This document shows positions 9,337-18,603 of a stretch of DNA of 64,000 nucleotides, piece after piece. Source of the stretch: CAZDIO01 sp964505555 (GTDB taxonomy: Bacteria; Bdellovibrionota_C; UBA2361; SZUA-149; CAZDIO01); the NCBI GenBank assembly GCA_964505555.1, contig CAZDIO010000125.1, positions 4,454 to 68,453 on the forward strand. The letters run 5' to 3'. Numbering within the stretch: position 1 is the stretch's first letter; each line of letters opens with the position of its first letter. The notes beneath the pieces are model-generated. The model saw nothing but the letters and a program-made list of their open reading frames with translations, ran no database searches and had not been told where the DNA came from. A program made the translations under genes and the position numbers.

Positions 9337-10470
9337 CTATTTCTCCTTTCGCTTATAAAATGGAACTTTTATTACCTGAATTGCTAACTTTCGTCCGCGC
9401 ACCTCCGCAAGAAGCTCCGTGCCGAGCGTTGCATATTCTGTTTCTACAAAAGCAAGACCGATCGCTCGATTGACCGTGGGGGGTTTTGTCCCACTGGTAG
9501 CCCAACCGATCTCCTGACCTTTTGGAGAGAAGATCTTCATCTCCCCCCGCACGATCCCCGGTTCACAGACCTCAAAGCCGATAAGCTTTATCTTTGAACC
9601 TTGCTCTTTCTCTTTAAGGAGGGATTCTCGTCCGATAAAATCTTCTTTATTGAATTTTACCACCCATCCCAACCCAGAAGAGAGGACACTAATAATGTCA
9701 CTAAGTTCATGTCCGTGGAGCGGAAAGCCTGCCTCAAGTCGGAGCGTATCTCGCGCCCCAAGCCCTGCTGGCTTGACCCCAAACTGGGCTCCTTCCGTGA
9801 TCAGCATCTTCCAAAAACTTGGGGTATCTGCCGCTGCACAAAAGAGCTCAAATCCATCTTCTCCCGTATATCCCGTTCGAGCAACGATGCCCTTTTTCGG
9901 GGTGGTGGTGTTTGTAGAAACCGACTCAACCTGAAATGAAGGGAAGGATTTTAGATCAAATGCTTGCGAGGGGAAGATTCGTTCCAAAAGATTTTGAGCC
10001 TTTGGTCCCTGAATTGCAATCTGACCATAGGAGGGTGAGGCATCTTCGATAATTGTTTTTCGTCGGCTGTGGGTGAGAAGCCAGTGGTAATCTTTTTCGA
10101 TATTTGAGGCGTTTACACAGAGTAGATACTCTTCATCTTTTAGTTGATAGACAATGATATCATCAACAGCTCCACCTTGAGGATTAAGAAGGAGTGAATA
10201 CTGCGCTCGCCCCGGAGTTAATTTCGATACATCGTTACTGGTGAGGTATTGTAAAAACGGAAGGGCGTTTGGACCACGAATAAAGATCTCTCCCATGTGG
10301 GAAACATCAAACAGCCCAACCTGGTTTCGTACCGTGAGGTGTTCATCGACAAGCCCACTATACTGAACGGGCATACTCCACCCACCAAACTCGGTAAAGC
10401 GCGCACCAAGCTCCTGATGGCAAGAATAAAGAGGGGTTCGTTTTAGTGCGGTTCCAGTTGGGGTATTCAT
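9337..10470 (-). CDS. gcvT: Glycine cleavage system T protein (aminomethyltransferase)
   Basis: A folate-dependent enzyme that releases ammonia and moves the methylene carbon to tetrahydrofolate. At 377 residues it is close to the family norm. Recognisable segments are LFDVSHMGEI near residue 55, YSLLLNPQGGAVDDIIVYQL near 95-115, GYTGEDGFELF near 200 and the C-terminal aminomethyltransferase barrel with GWATSGTKPPT. It is the first gene of the gcv operon. The 107-nt gap to folD holds no recognisable glycine riboswitch. Confidence 0.97.
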   Translation of the reverse strand: MNTPTGTALKRTPLYSCHQELGARFTEFGGWSMPVQYSGLVDEHLTVRNQVGLFDVSHMGEIFIRGPNALPFLQYLTSNDVSKLTPGRAQYSLLLNPQGGAVDDIIVYQLKDEEYLLCVNASNIEKDYHWLLTHSRRKTIIEDASPSYGQIAIQGPKAQNLLERIFPSQAFDLKSFPSFQVESVSTNTTTPKKGIVARTGYTGEDGFELFCAAADTPSFWKMLITEGAQFGVKPAGLGARDTLRLEAGFPLHGHELSDIISVLSSGLGWVVKFNKEDFIGRESLLKEKEQGSKIKLIGFEVCEPGIVRGEMKIFSPKGQEIGWATSGTKPPTVNRAIGLAFVETEYATLGTELLAEVRGRKLAIQVIKVPFYKRKEK

Positions 10471-10577
10471 TATTAGCCCTTAACAGCTAGAGCTATAGGG
10501 TACTTAGAACAAAAAGGAAAGGAATGTTATCTTTAATATACTTAAGGAGTTGCGTATTTGAGAGATCTTTTTGTGCC

Positions 10578-11465
10578 CTAGGATCGGTCTACGTATGTAT
10601 CGAACGTGTTTTGAAGAAGCATCGCAACCGTCATCGGACCTACTCCGCCCGGCACGGGGGTAATTGCTGAGCAAATTTTTGATACTTCATCAAAATCGAC
10701 ATCCCCAACTAACTTTCCTTCAGAATCGCGGTTGATCCCAACATCAATAACGATCGCTCCTTTCTTAATCCAAGAGCCTTTTACAAGTTTTGGATTCCCT
10801 ACCGCAGCAATAACGATCTCTGCGTTCATGCATTCTGCACGGAGATCTCGAGTCTTTGAGTGACAGTAGGTAACTGTGCAGTTCTTCTCTAAGAGCATGA
10901 TCCCTAACGGTTTTCCAACAAGGATGGAGCGTCCAAGTATCGTCGCCTTAAGACCTGCAAGGTCTTTTGAAAGACCGAGCGCCTCTTGTGCTTTCTCAAT
11001 AAGTTTTATAACGCCTGCAGGCGTACAAGGGCGGGGAGCTTTTTCATGTCTTAGTAACAATCCCTGGTTAAAGGGATGAAGACCATCGACATCTTTTTTG
11101 GGAGCAATAGCGACAATGGCTCTAAATTCATCTAATCCCTTTGGAAGTGGGAGTTGAAGAAGGATCCCATCGACCGCTGGATCGGTATTGAGTTGAGAGA
11201 TCTTTTCAATTAACTCTTCGTTGGTGCAGTTCTCTCCGAGCTTAATATCACGAACCGTAAATCCACATTTCTCTGCGCTTTTTGTTTTTGCTCGCACATA
11301 CACCTTTGATGCAGGGTTTTCACCTACTAAAATCACGGCAAGACCTGGGGGGCGGGCGAGGGTTTCTGAGCTTTTTGTGACCTTTCTTGTTAGCTCAAGT
11401 TGAAGCTCTTCTGCTATCGCCTTTCCATCGATTATTTTGGCGGGGATTTTTTCGTTATTGTGCAT
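10578..11465 (-). CDS. folD: Bifunctional methylene-THF dehydrogenase / methenyl-THF cyclohydrolase
   Basis: This enzyme interconverts 5,10-methylene-, methenyl- and 10-formyl-tetrahydrofolate. At 295 residues it matches the family. Motifs include VGENPASKVYVRAKTKSAEK (conserved Tyr and Lys of the active site), DGILLQLPLPKGL, the NADP-binding GRSILVGKPLG and the C-terminal TPVPGGVGPMTVAMLL. It lies upstream of gcvT on the same strand, so the methylene-THF made by glycine cleavage and its onward oxidation are encoded side by side. It may share a transcript with the gcv genes. Confidence 0.97.
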   Translation of the reverse strand: MHNNEKIPAKIIDGKAIAEELQLELTRKVTKSSETLARPPGLAVILVGENPASKVYVRAKTKSAEKCGFTVRDIKLGENCTNEELIEKISQLNTDPAVDGILLQLPLPKGLDEFRAIVAIAPKKDVDGLHPFNQGLLLRHEKAPRPCTPAGVIKLIEKAQEALGLSKDLAGLKATILGRSILVGKPLGIMLLEKNCTVTYCHSKTRDLRAECMNAEIVIAAVGNPKLVKGSWIKKGAIVIDVGINRDSEGKLVGDVDFDEVSKICSAITPVPGGVGPMTVAMLLQNTFDTYVDRS

Positions 11466-11770
11466 GTCTAGATGGCGATGAAATTAACAAAAGAGCGCTT
11501 CTTAAAAGGGTTGAGTGTAGAATGGAACCTTGCAGTAAAACAATCTATGTTATTTTACTTAAAAAATCAGTATTAATATCAAGAGGTTTGAGTTCTTTTT
11601 TCTAAAAATGCGCCGCGAATGTTGAAATTTTTGGGTAATTATAATACCCTATGTGGCGCCTATTAAATACACACTTCAATATCATCATGTCTTGAGGTTT
11701 AGTTCATTGGTTATAGGCGTGTTACTAGCAGTGCAATCAGAACATTCTTTGTAAGGAGATAACAAATTTT
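11466..11770. other. Intergenic region between folD and ald
   Basis: This is a 305-nt divergent region. It holds AAGGAGAT about 9 nt before the ald ATG and an AT-rich stretch with TATAAT near 11641-11648 (in TAATTATAATACCC). No well-spaced -35 hexamer fits that -10 (TTGAAA lies only about 12 nt upstream). No RNA gene, repeat or convincing coding frame was seen. Confidence 0.4.
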
Positions 11771-12910
11771 ATGATAATCGGTGTTCCCCGTGAGCGAAAA
11801 GAAGGCGAGAGACGAGTAGCAATCACTCCAGATGGTGTTCAAGAGCTAACTGCAAAAGGCCACACGATCGTTATTGAAACCGAGGCTGGGCAGTTAAGTG
11901 GATTTAGTGATGATGACTTTCACCGTGTAGGTGCGCAGATTGTAAACTCCTTAGAGAAGGTCTGGTCCAAAGCTGAACTCCTCTTAAAAGTTAAAGAACC
12001 AGCACCAGAAGAGATAAAATTTTTCCGGCCTGGACTTCCCGTATTTTCCTTTCTTCACCTGGCTCCTCAACCAGAGCTTACCAAAGCGATGGTTGATAGT
12101 GGCGTTACTGGGCTCGATTATGACCTGGTAATGCTTGATGATGGCAGACTGCCTATTCTTGAGCCGATGAGCATTATCGCAGGAAAGCTCGCCATCCAGT
12201 GCGGTGGATATGCCCTTCAAGCTAACAGTGGTGGACGAGGTGTTCTCCTTGGTGGCTCCGTTGGTGTGCGTCCAGCTCGGGTGGTGGTCATTGGGGCTGG
12301 AGCCTCTGGAAGTAACGCTGCTCGAGTCGCGATCGGATGTGGAGCAGAGGTTACTATTTTAGATATTAATCTTACAAAGCTTGCTCCGTTTACGGATGGC
12401 GCATTTCGTGCCCGCACCCTTCATTCAACACCAAATGCACTGAAGCGTGAGCTTCAGGAAGCAGATCTTGTTGTCGGAGCGGTGCTTATTCCAGGAGCGC
12501 TTGCGCCACGGGTGGTCACTCGAGATCATCTCTCCTCGATGAAACCAGGATCGGTGCTTGTTGATATCTCCATTGACCAAGGAGGAATTGCAGAAACAAG
12601 TCGGCCCACAAGCCATGCTCATCCAACTTATGTTGAGTGTGGGGTGATCCATTACTGCGTTCCAAATATGCCGGCGCTTGTTCCAAGAACATCAACGGAA
12701 GCATTAACCAGTGCCACGCTTCCATGGGTGAAGATGATCGCCGAGAGAGGAGTTGAAGGAGCACTCTTACATTCGATTCCACTTCGAAGAGCGCTTACGA
12801 GCTACCAAAAGAATCTAACAAATTCGGTCATCGGAAGTGCAATGAACATGCGCGCACTTGATGAGCTCTCAACCGATAAGCTTCTCTCTGAAGGTCGAAA
12901 CGAGAGATAG
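11771..12910 (+). CDS. ald: Alanine dehydrogenase
   Basis: An NAD-dependent enzyme that converts L-alanine and water to pyruvate, ammonia and NADH, or the reverse. The 379-residue protein starts MIIGVPRERKEGERRVAITP, typical of the family. Lys75 (KVKEP) and His96 (FLHLAPQPELT) match the known substrate-binding and catalytic residues. The Rossmann motif GAGASGSNAARVAIGCGAEV lies near residues 175-195. A strong ribosome binding site precedes it. Near the glycine-cleavage genes it fits a role in amino-acid carbon and nitrogen metabolism, but it is transcribed alone on the plus strand. Confidence 0.97.
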   Translation: MIIGVPRERKEGERRVAITPDGVQELTAKGHTIVIETEAGQLSGFSDDDFHRVGAQIVNSLEKVWSKAELLLKVKEPAPEEIKFFRPGLPVFSFLHLAPQPELTKAMVDSGVTGLDYDLVMLDDGRLPILEPMSIIAGKLAIQCGGYALQANSGGRGVLLGGSVGVRPARVVVIGAGASGSNAARVAIGCGAEVTILDINLTKLAPFTDGAFRARTLHSTPNALKRELQEADLVVGAVLIPGALAPRVVTRDHLSSMKPGSVLVDISIDQGGIAETSRPTSHAHPTYVECGVIHYCVPNMPALVPRTSTEALTSATLPWVKMIAERGVEGALLHSIPLRRALTSYQKNLTNSVIGSAMNMRALDELSTDKLLSEGRNER

Positions 12911-12911
12911 G

Positions 12912-12926
12912 TCGAACTAAGTTCGA
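12912..12926. terminator. Small hairpin between convergent ald and GT87 genes
   Basis: TCGAAC-TAA-GTTCGA forms a 6-bp stem with a 3-nt loop in the 19-nt gap between two convergent stop codons. There is no U-run on either side, so it would be a weak terminator at best. Confidence 0.35.
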
Positions 12927-12929
12927 GAA

Positions 12930-14129
12930 TCAGTGGCTCCTTCTCTCTTTTAATCGAGAAAGTTTTAGTCGAGAAAGAAGGAGAAGGAGCCCAAAGACTC
13001 CAACCGTTGTTAAAAGATACCCACCGGTGTGATACCAGGGGAGTAAGCTCTGCCTTGGAGCATCAGAGATCGCGTCATCAATGTGGCCAGTGAGGCCACT
13101 GACCAAGAAAAGAACTACCAAGAAAGCTCTATCGTAACTTCTTGTAGGCGAGAGAAGAAGCCGAGAAAACACCACCCCAATCGGCAGCACGAGAACCGTG
13201 AGGTAGTGCCCCCAGGAGATCGGTGAAAGGAGTATCATTGAAACTGATGCAATGAGAAAGGCTGTTTCATTCTCATCCTTATGAGAGAAATGCTGCATCA
13301 ATCGAAGGGAATAGAAAAAGATGCCCCCAACCACTCCCCACCCGATCACCAATGAAACAACGGGAGAAAGATCTACTACGGGACTTACCCATCCTCCTTG
13401 ATCTCCAAAAAACCTCTCTACACTACCAAGAAGAGAGAGATTTCCACGAAAATCTTTATACTCCATAAAATTCTCAGGCGTTATCTGAAAAAGAAACCTC
13501 CCTAGCTCACCTTGAGGAAGGAGAAAAACAAACAATAAAAAGATAAGCACCCCGGTTACTACAAATCCCCCAACCGCTCGCCACCGCTTTGAAAGAAGAA
13601 AAGATAAAACTATCAACCCCGGATAAAGTTTTAATGCGGTAGCCAGAGAGAGAAACACCCCCGAAAGAACATCACTTTTCTTTCGATAGAAACACCAACT
13701 GAGGATCACCAGAGCAGAGACGATTGAAGAAAGTGCTCCTAACGAAAGAGATGCGATATGTTGGGGAGAGGAGAGAGCAAACGATAAAAACACAGGCACA
13801 AGATACAACGGAAGTTGAAGCGCCCGGACAAGAAAAAGGAGCGAGAGAAAGTATAAGATATCAGAGAAGATACTAAAGAGAAGAAAAGCCTCTGCGTAGG
13901 GAAGCCTTACAAGAGGGGTAGCAAGAAGTGCACTCAGTGGAGGGTGATCGTTTGGTACATCATAGATTGACTGCTGTTTTAGTAACGCTTGTGCAGCGTT
14001 ATAATCCTGGACAAAGTCCGCAGCAGGATCGGTAGCATACTTAAGAATAACAAAGGTATGAATGGCGAGGGCGGCAAAGCAGCCAAGAAGAAAAACTACA
14101 AAAAGAAACCGCTTCGAGTTAGGTTGCAA
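12930..14129 (-). CDS. GT87/DUF2029-family membrane glycosyltransferase
   Basis: A 399-residue polytopic protein with roughly ten hydrophobic segments. The first periplasmic loop carries DFVQDYNAAQALLKQQSIYD followed by NDHPPLSALL, the acidic-loop pattern of GT-C enzymes that use polyprenyl-phosphate sugars (GT87, DUF2029). An internal ALKLYPGLIVLSFLLSKRW segment is also typical. The start is a TTG at 14129 inside the last codons of minE (11-nt overlap), so translation is probably coupled to minE. The sugar donor and acceptor are unknown; cell-envelope glycan or glycolipid synthesis is an inference. Confidence 0.75.
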   Translation of the reverse strand: MQPNSKRFLFVVFLLGCFAALAIHTFVILKYATDPAADFVQDYNAAQALLKQQSIYDVPNDHPPLSALLATPLVRLPYAEAFLLFSIFSDILYFLSLLFLVRALQLPLYLVPVFLSFALSSPQHIASLSLGALSSIVSALVILSWCFYRKKSDVLSGVFLSLATALKLYPGLIVLSFLLSKRWRAVGGFVVTGVLIFLLFVFLLPQGELGRFLFQITPENFMEYKDFRGNLSLLGSVERFFGDQGGWVSPVVDLSPVVSLVIGWGVVGGIFFYSLRLMQHFSHKDENETAFLIASVSMILLSPISWGHYLTVLVLPIGVVFSRLLLSPTRSYDRAFLVVLFLVSGLTGHIDDAISDAPRQSLLPWYHTGGYLLTTVGVFGLLLLLSRLKLSRLKERRSH

Positions 14130-14427
14130 GGGCTGCAGCTTGCACTTTTTTCTTCTCTTGAGAACGTGGTCTTCCCATCACCGGGGTATTGATAATCAAC
14201 GCGGTGCAAGCATCTGTTCGTTGCCACTCAATATCCACCTGCTTTCGTTCAAGGACAAAATACTTACAGATCACATCTAAAAGATCCCTTCGAAAAAGGT
14301 CCATCTCTTCTGAGGTAAGCCCACTGCGATCCTGAATAAGAACCATCTGCAGCCGGTTCTTTGCAGTTTCGTTACTAAAGACCTTTCCAAATATGCGTGA
14401 AGTTATATTTTTTAGCACGGCATTCAC
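14119..14427 (-). CDS. minE: Cell division topological specificity factor MinE
   Basis: A 102-residue protein that stimulates the MinD ATPase and drives Min oscillation. The MinD-binding segment AKNRLQMVLIQDRSGLT (residues about 22-38) is close to the canonical helix. The dimerisation domain follows, with VICKYFVLERKQVDIEWQR. The C-terminus has about 20 extra basic residues (RPRSQEKKK) beyond the usual length. It is third in the order minC-minD-minE, with a 69-nt gap after minD. Confidence 0.95.
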   Translation of the reverse strand: MNAVLKNITSRIFGKVFSNETAKNRLQMVLIQDRSGLTSEEMDLFRRDLLDVICKYFVLERKQVDIEWQRTDACTALIINTPVMGRPRSQEKKKVQAAALAT

Positions 14428-14496
14428 CTACTTGTTTTTTCTTATACTATCCTTAAGGCAACTTCTATAATCGACCCTCATCTTTTCCTGTCGTTA

Positions 14497-15291
14497 CTAG
14501 GCTGCTCTTAGTCTACGGCCAAGTCTCGCTAAGAGTCCCATGCCTAAGTTTGCCTCTTCAAGAGGAACATTTGTCCCGGTAAGCCGCTCTGCAATACGGA
14601 GAAACGATCTCCCCGCCGGCGATCGGGTGTTATACACAACCGGGTCCCCTGTATTTGCCGACACAACGACCTCGTTGTCACGAAAAACAATTCCTATCTG
14701 TTCAACGCCTAAAATATCCATCACATCCTGAGGAGAGAGCATATCCCCCTTTCTCACCATGTCACGATCCACCCGATTGAGAATCATCACAGGTTCAATC
14801 CCTCGTGCGGCAAGAAGGCCTATAACACGATCGGCATCACGAATCGCTGCAACTTCTGGGGTAGTAACTAGTATCGCCTCGTCAGCAGCGGCGCAAGCAT
14901 TTCGAAACCCCTGCTCAATCCCTGCTGGAGAATCAATTAATACAAAGTGAAACTCCTGCTTTAGTCCATTTACGACATCAGCCATCTCTTTTTCAGAGAT
15001 CGCCTCTTTATCGTCGGTCTGCGACGCGGGAAGCAAGAATAAGTTATTTGATTTTTTTGACTTGATAATCGCTTGCTGCGGCCTACAAACATTTTTTGCA
15101 ACATCGATTAAGTTATAGACGATGCGATTTTCAAGGCCCATTATGACATCAAGGTTTCTCAACCCGATGTCAGCATCAACAACAAGCACTTTTTTACCTT
15201 TTAGCGCCAGTGCTGCTCCCAAGTTCGCAGTGGTAGTGGTTTTCCCAACACCGCCCTTTCCTGAAGTTATTACAATTGACCGACCTATCAT
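14497..15291 (-). CDS. minD: Septum site-determining ATPase MinD
   Basis: A membrane-associated ParA/MinD ATPase of 264 residues. The deviant Walker A motif SGKGGVGKTTT is at residues 10-20 (signature Lys11 and Lys17). VVDADIGLRNLDVIMG follows, and DSPAGIEQGF forms switch II. The C-terminal amphipathic membrane-targeting helix is visible as LLARLGRRLRAA. It sits between minC and minE, the standard arrangement for placing the division septum. Confidence 0.98.
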   Translation of the reverse strand: MIGRSIVITSGKGGVGKTTTTANLGAALALKGKKVLVVDADIGLRNLDVIMGLENRIVYNLIDVAKNVCRPQQAIIKSKKSNNLFLLPASQTDDKEAISEKEMADVVNGLKQEFHFVLIDSPAGIEQGFRNACAAADEAILVTTPEVAAIRDADRVIGLLAARGIEPVMILNRVDRDMVRKGDMLSPQDVMDILGVEQIGIVFRDNEVVVSANTGDPVVYNTRSPAGRSFLRIAERLTGTNVPLEEANLGMGLLARLGRRLRAA

Positions 15292-15354
15292 ATCCTTCCT
15301 CTATTCGTAGCTTAGCAATGTTACAATCACTTTCTCCGTCCCCTTAAATCTCTC

Positions 15355-16326
15355 TTACCGCAACGGCCGTCGAAGAAATACCCGTGGATGAAACGCTTCA
15401 ACAATAATTCGTCGCTCCTCAATTCGAGCAATCTCTGCCCCATCCACCATCTCTTCACTTCCACGAGAAATTACTGATCCGATACGAAGCTGCATCGGTC
15501 TCATCTGAAGCGCGATAATCACACGATCGCTCCCTTCATCATTATAGGCAGAGGCATGAGCTGTTCCCCGTAAATTCCCAAACACAACGATATCTCCCCC
15601 AGCAATTACATCCGCACCAGGATTTACATCTCCAACAACCAGCAAGCTAAACGGTGTTTCAATTCGTTGCCCAGAACGAAGCGTACCAAAGACAACTTTG
15701 GCGTTTGCTTCTTCGTCGTAGAAGACACTTTCACCTAATAAATCCGCCATTTTCCCTAGTTGCCTACTTTCTAGATCCCTGCCTTCTAACCCTTTTCCCC
15801 CTAACGAAATAACCCTTTCCAGGGAACTTCCGTCGTAATCTAATCCTCCAGAACCCCAAATTTCATCTCGCGCTTTTTTTCTCGGAGTCGCTTTTCCCTT
15901 CAGAGTAGCTTCTTCAATGTTTTCAAAAAGCGGAATTGTAACGGATCGTGCTTTTTCCGAGACTGCTTCGTCTTTGTCTCCAATGCTGAGCGCGTGCTCC
16001 GGTTTTTTTCTGCGACTAACAATTTCTATTGCGTAGTTTTCGCGAAGATTTTTTGCAAGCTCCTGACTCTGATCTTTTGTGGGCATGCGGTCAAGCCACT
16101 CCAGAGAGAGCTCACCCCCTGAAAGAAAATGCCGTCGTTCTTCAAGAAACTGGCTTAACTCTCCAAGAATCATCCCCCATTCAGCTCGTCCATCGATGCG
16201 TAGCACAAGTCCCTCCTCAGTGCCTCGTGCGGAGATGACCTTAAGTCCCTGATCGCGGATGAAGCTCTTTTCCGAACTGTCCCTAGCTTCACCCATGCTA
16301 ACAAGATCATCAATTACATCACTCAC
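15355..16326 (-). CDS. minC: Septum site-determining protein MinC, with long central linker
   Basis: An FtsZ polymerisation inhibitor. At 323 residues it is longer than the E. coli protein (231). The N-terminal domain (about 25-110) has LVLRIDGRAEWGMILGEL. The C-terminal beta-helix (about 210-318) carries LRSGQRIETPFSLLVVGDVN and GADVIAGGDIVVFGNLRGTAHA, which binds MinD. Between them lies a charged, low-complexity linker of roughly 100 residues rich in Lys, Glu and Gly. The start is GTG 16326; an in-frame ATG about 30 nt inside is an alternative. The first gene of the min operon. Confidence 0.93.
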   Translation of the reverse strand: MSDVIDDLVSMGEARDSSEKSFIRDQGLKVISARGTEEGLVLRIDGRAEWGMILGELSQFLEERRHFLSGGELSLEWLDRMPTKDQSQELAKNLRENYAIEIVSRRKKPEHALSIGDKDEAVSEKARSVTIPLFENIEEATLKGKATPRKKARDEIWGSGGLDYDGSSLERVISLGGKGLEGRDLESRQLGKMADLLGESVFYDEEANAKVVFGTLRSGQRIETPFSLLVVGDVNPGADVIAGGDIVVFGNLRGTAHASAYNDEGSDRVIIALQMRPMQLRIGSVISRGSEEMVDGAEIARIEERRIIVEAFHPRVFLRRPLR

Positions 16327-16565
16327 TGCTTACCCACTGCTTAGAGGTTTAAGTTAGTTGTAGCTTGTGGATGGCTTATAGCAAGTAAAAAAGTTTTGCG
16401 TCAACTATCCTGCCATTTTGGTAAACAGTCACTAACCTTGTCGGCTTCTTCCTCTTATCATTGAGAGCAGTATCGGAGGTGCCTACTCTGATGTCATGAG
16501 ACTTGGCTTTGCAAAAGGTAAGTTGTAGTTATCGCTTATTAACTTTGTAAAGTAATTGATCAGCC

Positions 16566-18026
16566 ATGTCTCAAAAATCGCTTTTAAGATCTGTTCGATG
16601 TCGTTTTGCCCCAAGTCCGACGGGGAATCTTCATGTAGGGGGGGCTCGAACGGCTCTCTTTAACTATCTATTTGCAAGGAAACATGGTGGGGTTCATATC
16701 TTGCGGATTGAAGATACCGATCGGGAGCGATCGACCGATGAGGCGATTGACGCGATCATGGATGGCCTTAACTGGTTAGAGATCCCTTTTGATGAGGGAC
16801 CATTTTTCCAATCAAAAAGACTGAGCCTCTATCATCAATACGCAAAGAAACTCCTCCTGCTTGGGGCTGCCTACCCTTGCACCTGCACCACAGAGCGCTT
16901 AGATCAGCTTCGAGAGGAGCAACGGATAAAAAACGAGAAACCACAATACGACAGACTTCATCGCCCTAAGGTGCTTTCTCCACAGTCTGATGCCATTCCA
17001 AAGGGAGATGAAAAAGATCCTTTTGTAATTCGCCTTGCTGTTCCAGAAGAAGGCGATATCGTCTTTCATGATGCTATTCTTGGAGAGATTCGAACTTCAC
17101 GCACAGAGATTGACGATTTTATTATTCTTCGCAGTGATGGCACGCCAACGTATAACTTTACTGTTGTTGTTGACGATATTGAGATGCAGATTAGCCATGT
17201 AATTCGGGGGATGGATCACATTTCCAACACTCCAAAGCAACTTGTAATTTATCACGCACTTCAAGCATTAACACCAGTTTTTGGGCATGTTCCGATGATC
17301 TTGGGGAGCGATAAGAAAAAACTATCAAAACGCCATGGAGCGACCTCAGTATTTGAATACAAAAAGGAGGGCTACCTTCCTGATGCTTTTATTAATTATT
17401 TAGCCCGACTTGGCTGGAGTCATGGGGATCAGGAGATCTTCTCCCGAGGGGAGCTTGAATCGTTTTTCTCTTTGGAGACCATTGGAAAAAGCCCTGCGGT
17501 GTTTGACCTTGAGAAACTCTCCTGGGTTAATGCCGAACACATGAAGACTCTTCCTTCAAAAAAACTTGCTGAGCATCTTGCTGGCTATTTACAGGAGCAG
17601 GGTTTTTCAACTGATACGCTCCTGGGAACCCCGGTGTTTTTAAAACTTGTTGAGAGCCTGAAAGAACGAACAAAAACGCTTAAGGAGATGGCAGATAATT
17701 GTCGGTGGTTTTTTCTTAATGACATCCAGATTGAATTTGATGAAAAGGCGAAAGCGAAACATCTTACTGCTGAGGTTGCAAAACCGCTTTCTTCGTTAAT
17801 TGAGAAACTGAATGGCACTGAGGATTTTGTAGAAACGGAGATCGAGGCTCGCTTTCAAGAGGTTCTTCAAGAGCATGGGGTAACGCTTGTAAAGATTGCG
17901 CAGCCGGTGAGAGTTGCGGTAACGGGCACGGCGGTGAGTCCCCCAATTTATACCGTGCTTGAAATTCTTGGAAAAGAGCGCACACTGAACCGCCTCAAAC
18001 GGGCACTGGCGTCAATAAACGTTTAA
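16566..18026 (+). CDS. gltX: Glutamyl-tRNA synthetase
   Basis: A class I synthetase that charges tRNA with glutamate. The 486-residue length is normal. The HIGH-type motif is PSPTGNLHVGGARTALFNYL (residues about 17-36), and the KMSKS-type motif is DKKKLSKRHG near residues 247-256. RIEDTDRERS near 47 is typical. The C-terminal anticodon-binding helical domain is present (about 320-486). The gene is divergent from the min operon and is followed within 6 nt by the 3' end of tRNA-Gln on the opposite strand, then by tRNA-Glu. Whether it also misacylates tRNA-Gln (with GatCAB) cannot be judged here. Confidence 0.97.
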   Translation: MSQKSLLRSVRCRFAPSPTGNLHVGGARTALFNYLFARKHGGVHILRIEDTDRERSTDEAIDAIMDGLNWLEIPFDEGPFFQSKRLSLYHQYAKKLLLLGAAYPCTCTTERLDQLREEQRIKNEKPQYDRLHRPKVLSPQSDAIPKGDEKDPFVIRLAVPEEGDIVFHDAILGEIRTSRTEIDDFIILRSDGTPTYNFTVVVDDIEMQISHVIRGMDHISNTPKQLVIYHALQALTPVFGHVPMILGSDKKKLSKRHGATSVFEYKKEGYLPDAFINYLARLGWSHGDQEIFSRGELESFFSLETIGKSPAVFDLEKLSWVNAEHMKTLPSKKLAEHLAGYLQEQGFSTDTLLGTPVFLKLVESLKERTKTLKEMADNCRWFFLNDIQIEFDEKAKAKHLTAEVAKPLSSLIEKLNGTEDFVETEIEARFQEVLQEHGVTLVKIAQPVRVAVTGTAVSPPIYTVLEILGKERTLNRLKRALASINV

Positions 18027-18031
18027 ATAAC

Positions 18032-18105
18032 TGGCTCGCCCACAAGGACTCGAACCTCAATCTTCAGAGTCAGAATCTGACATGCTACCATTGCACCATG
18101 GGCGA
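18032..18105 (-). tRNA. tRNA-Gln (CTG anticodon)
   Basis: The minus-strand sequence folds as a 74-nt tRNA with encoded CCA. The acceptor stem is TCGCCCA/TGGGCGA. The anticodon arm is TCAGA-TTCTGAC-TCTGA with anticodon CTG. The T-arm contains GGTTCGAGTCC. It lies tail-to-tail with gltX. Confidence 0.95.
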
Positions 18106-18280
18106 ACAAAATTGGTCATTAAAGCTTTTTCTTTAAGATAGTTCTAGCACACAATTCTTGAAAGCGTTATCGACGCTACACACAAGCACTAACTTCCCAC
18201 CACCCTAAAAATAAATAAAATAGATAGGAAATGCTTTCTTTCTTAGCTACTTTCACATATTATCGCTTCCTTCCTTTTCC

Positions 18281-18352
18281 GGCCCCTTCGTCTAGCGGTT
18301 AGGACGGCGGCCTCTCACGCCGCAAGCACGGGTTCGATTCCCGTAGGGGTCA
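18281..18352 (+). tRNA. tRNA-Glu (CTC anticodon)
   Basis: A 72-nt cloverleaf. The acceptor is GGCCCCT/AGGGGTC with one G-U pair. The anticodon arm is GCGGC-CTCTCAC-GCCGC with anticodon CTC at 18314-18316, and the T-arm is ACGGG-TTCGATT-CCCGT. The discriminator A is followed by CAA, so CCA is not encoded and must be added, unlike the neighbouring tRNA-Gln. Confidence 0.95.
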
Positions 18353-18356
18353 CAAG

Positions 18357-18385
18357 CTCTCTCCAACAAGTGTCAGAGAGTTTTT
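18357..18385 (+). terminator. Rho-independent terminator after tRNA-Glu
   Basis: CTCTCT (18357-18362) pairs with AGAGAG (18375-18380) across a 12-nt loop and is followed directly by five T residues. It lies 5 nt after the tRNA-Glu 3' end. The stem is short but the layout is right. Confidence 0.6.
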
Positions 18386-18603
18386 AAAAAACTTATAAAT
18401 CCTCACCTCGTTGATTGCGATCGCATCGAAAATCACTCCTCAAAGTGCCAAAAAAGTAGGCATGGAGCCACAAAATCTTGAAAATTACGATCTAGCATCC
18501 TCTGAGTTGACAATGTTTGTTACATGACCAGATCTGCGTACACACGCAGAAACCATCGGAGATACCGACACTAACGTTCCTCCGAAAATCGCGAAACTCT
18601 TTT
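18386..18603. other. Region between tRNA-Glu terminator and transposase, with two hairpins
   Basis: No gene was seen. TCTGCGT-acac-ACGCAGA (18533-18550) is a perfect 7-bp hairpin. TCGGAG near 18556 and CTCCGA near 18580 could form a second stem. Both lie within 80 nt of the transposase 3' end. Hairpins next to a RAYT gene may be its REP-type substrates; that is an inference from position. Confidence 0.45.

Noticed and set aside
10471..10577. Possible glycine riboswitch before gcvT
   Set aside because: The region lacks the conserved tandem glycine aptamer sequence and is only 107 nt between two genes.
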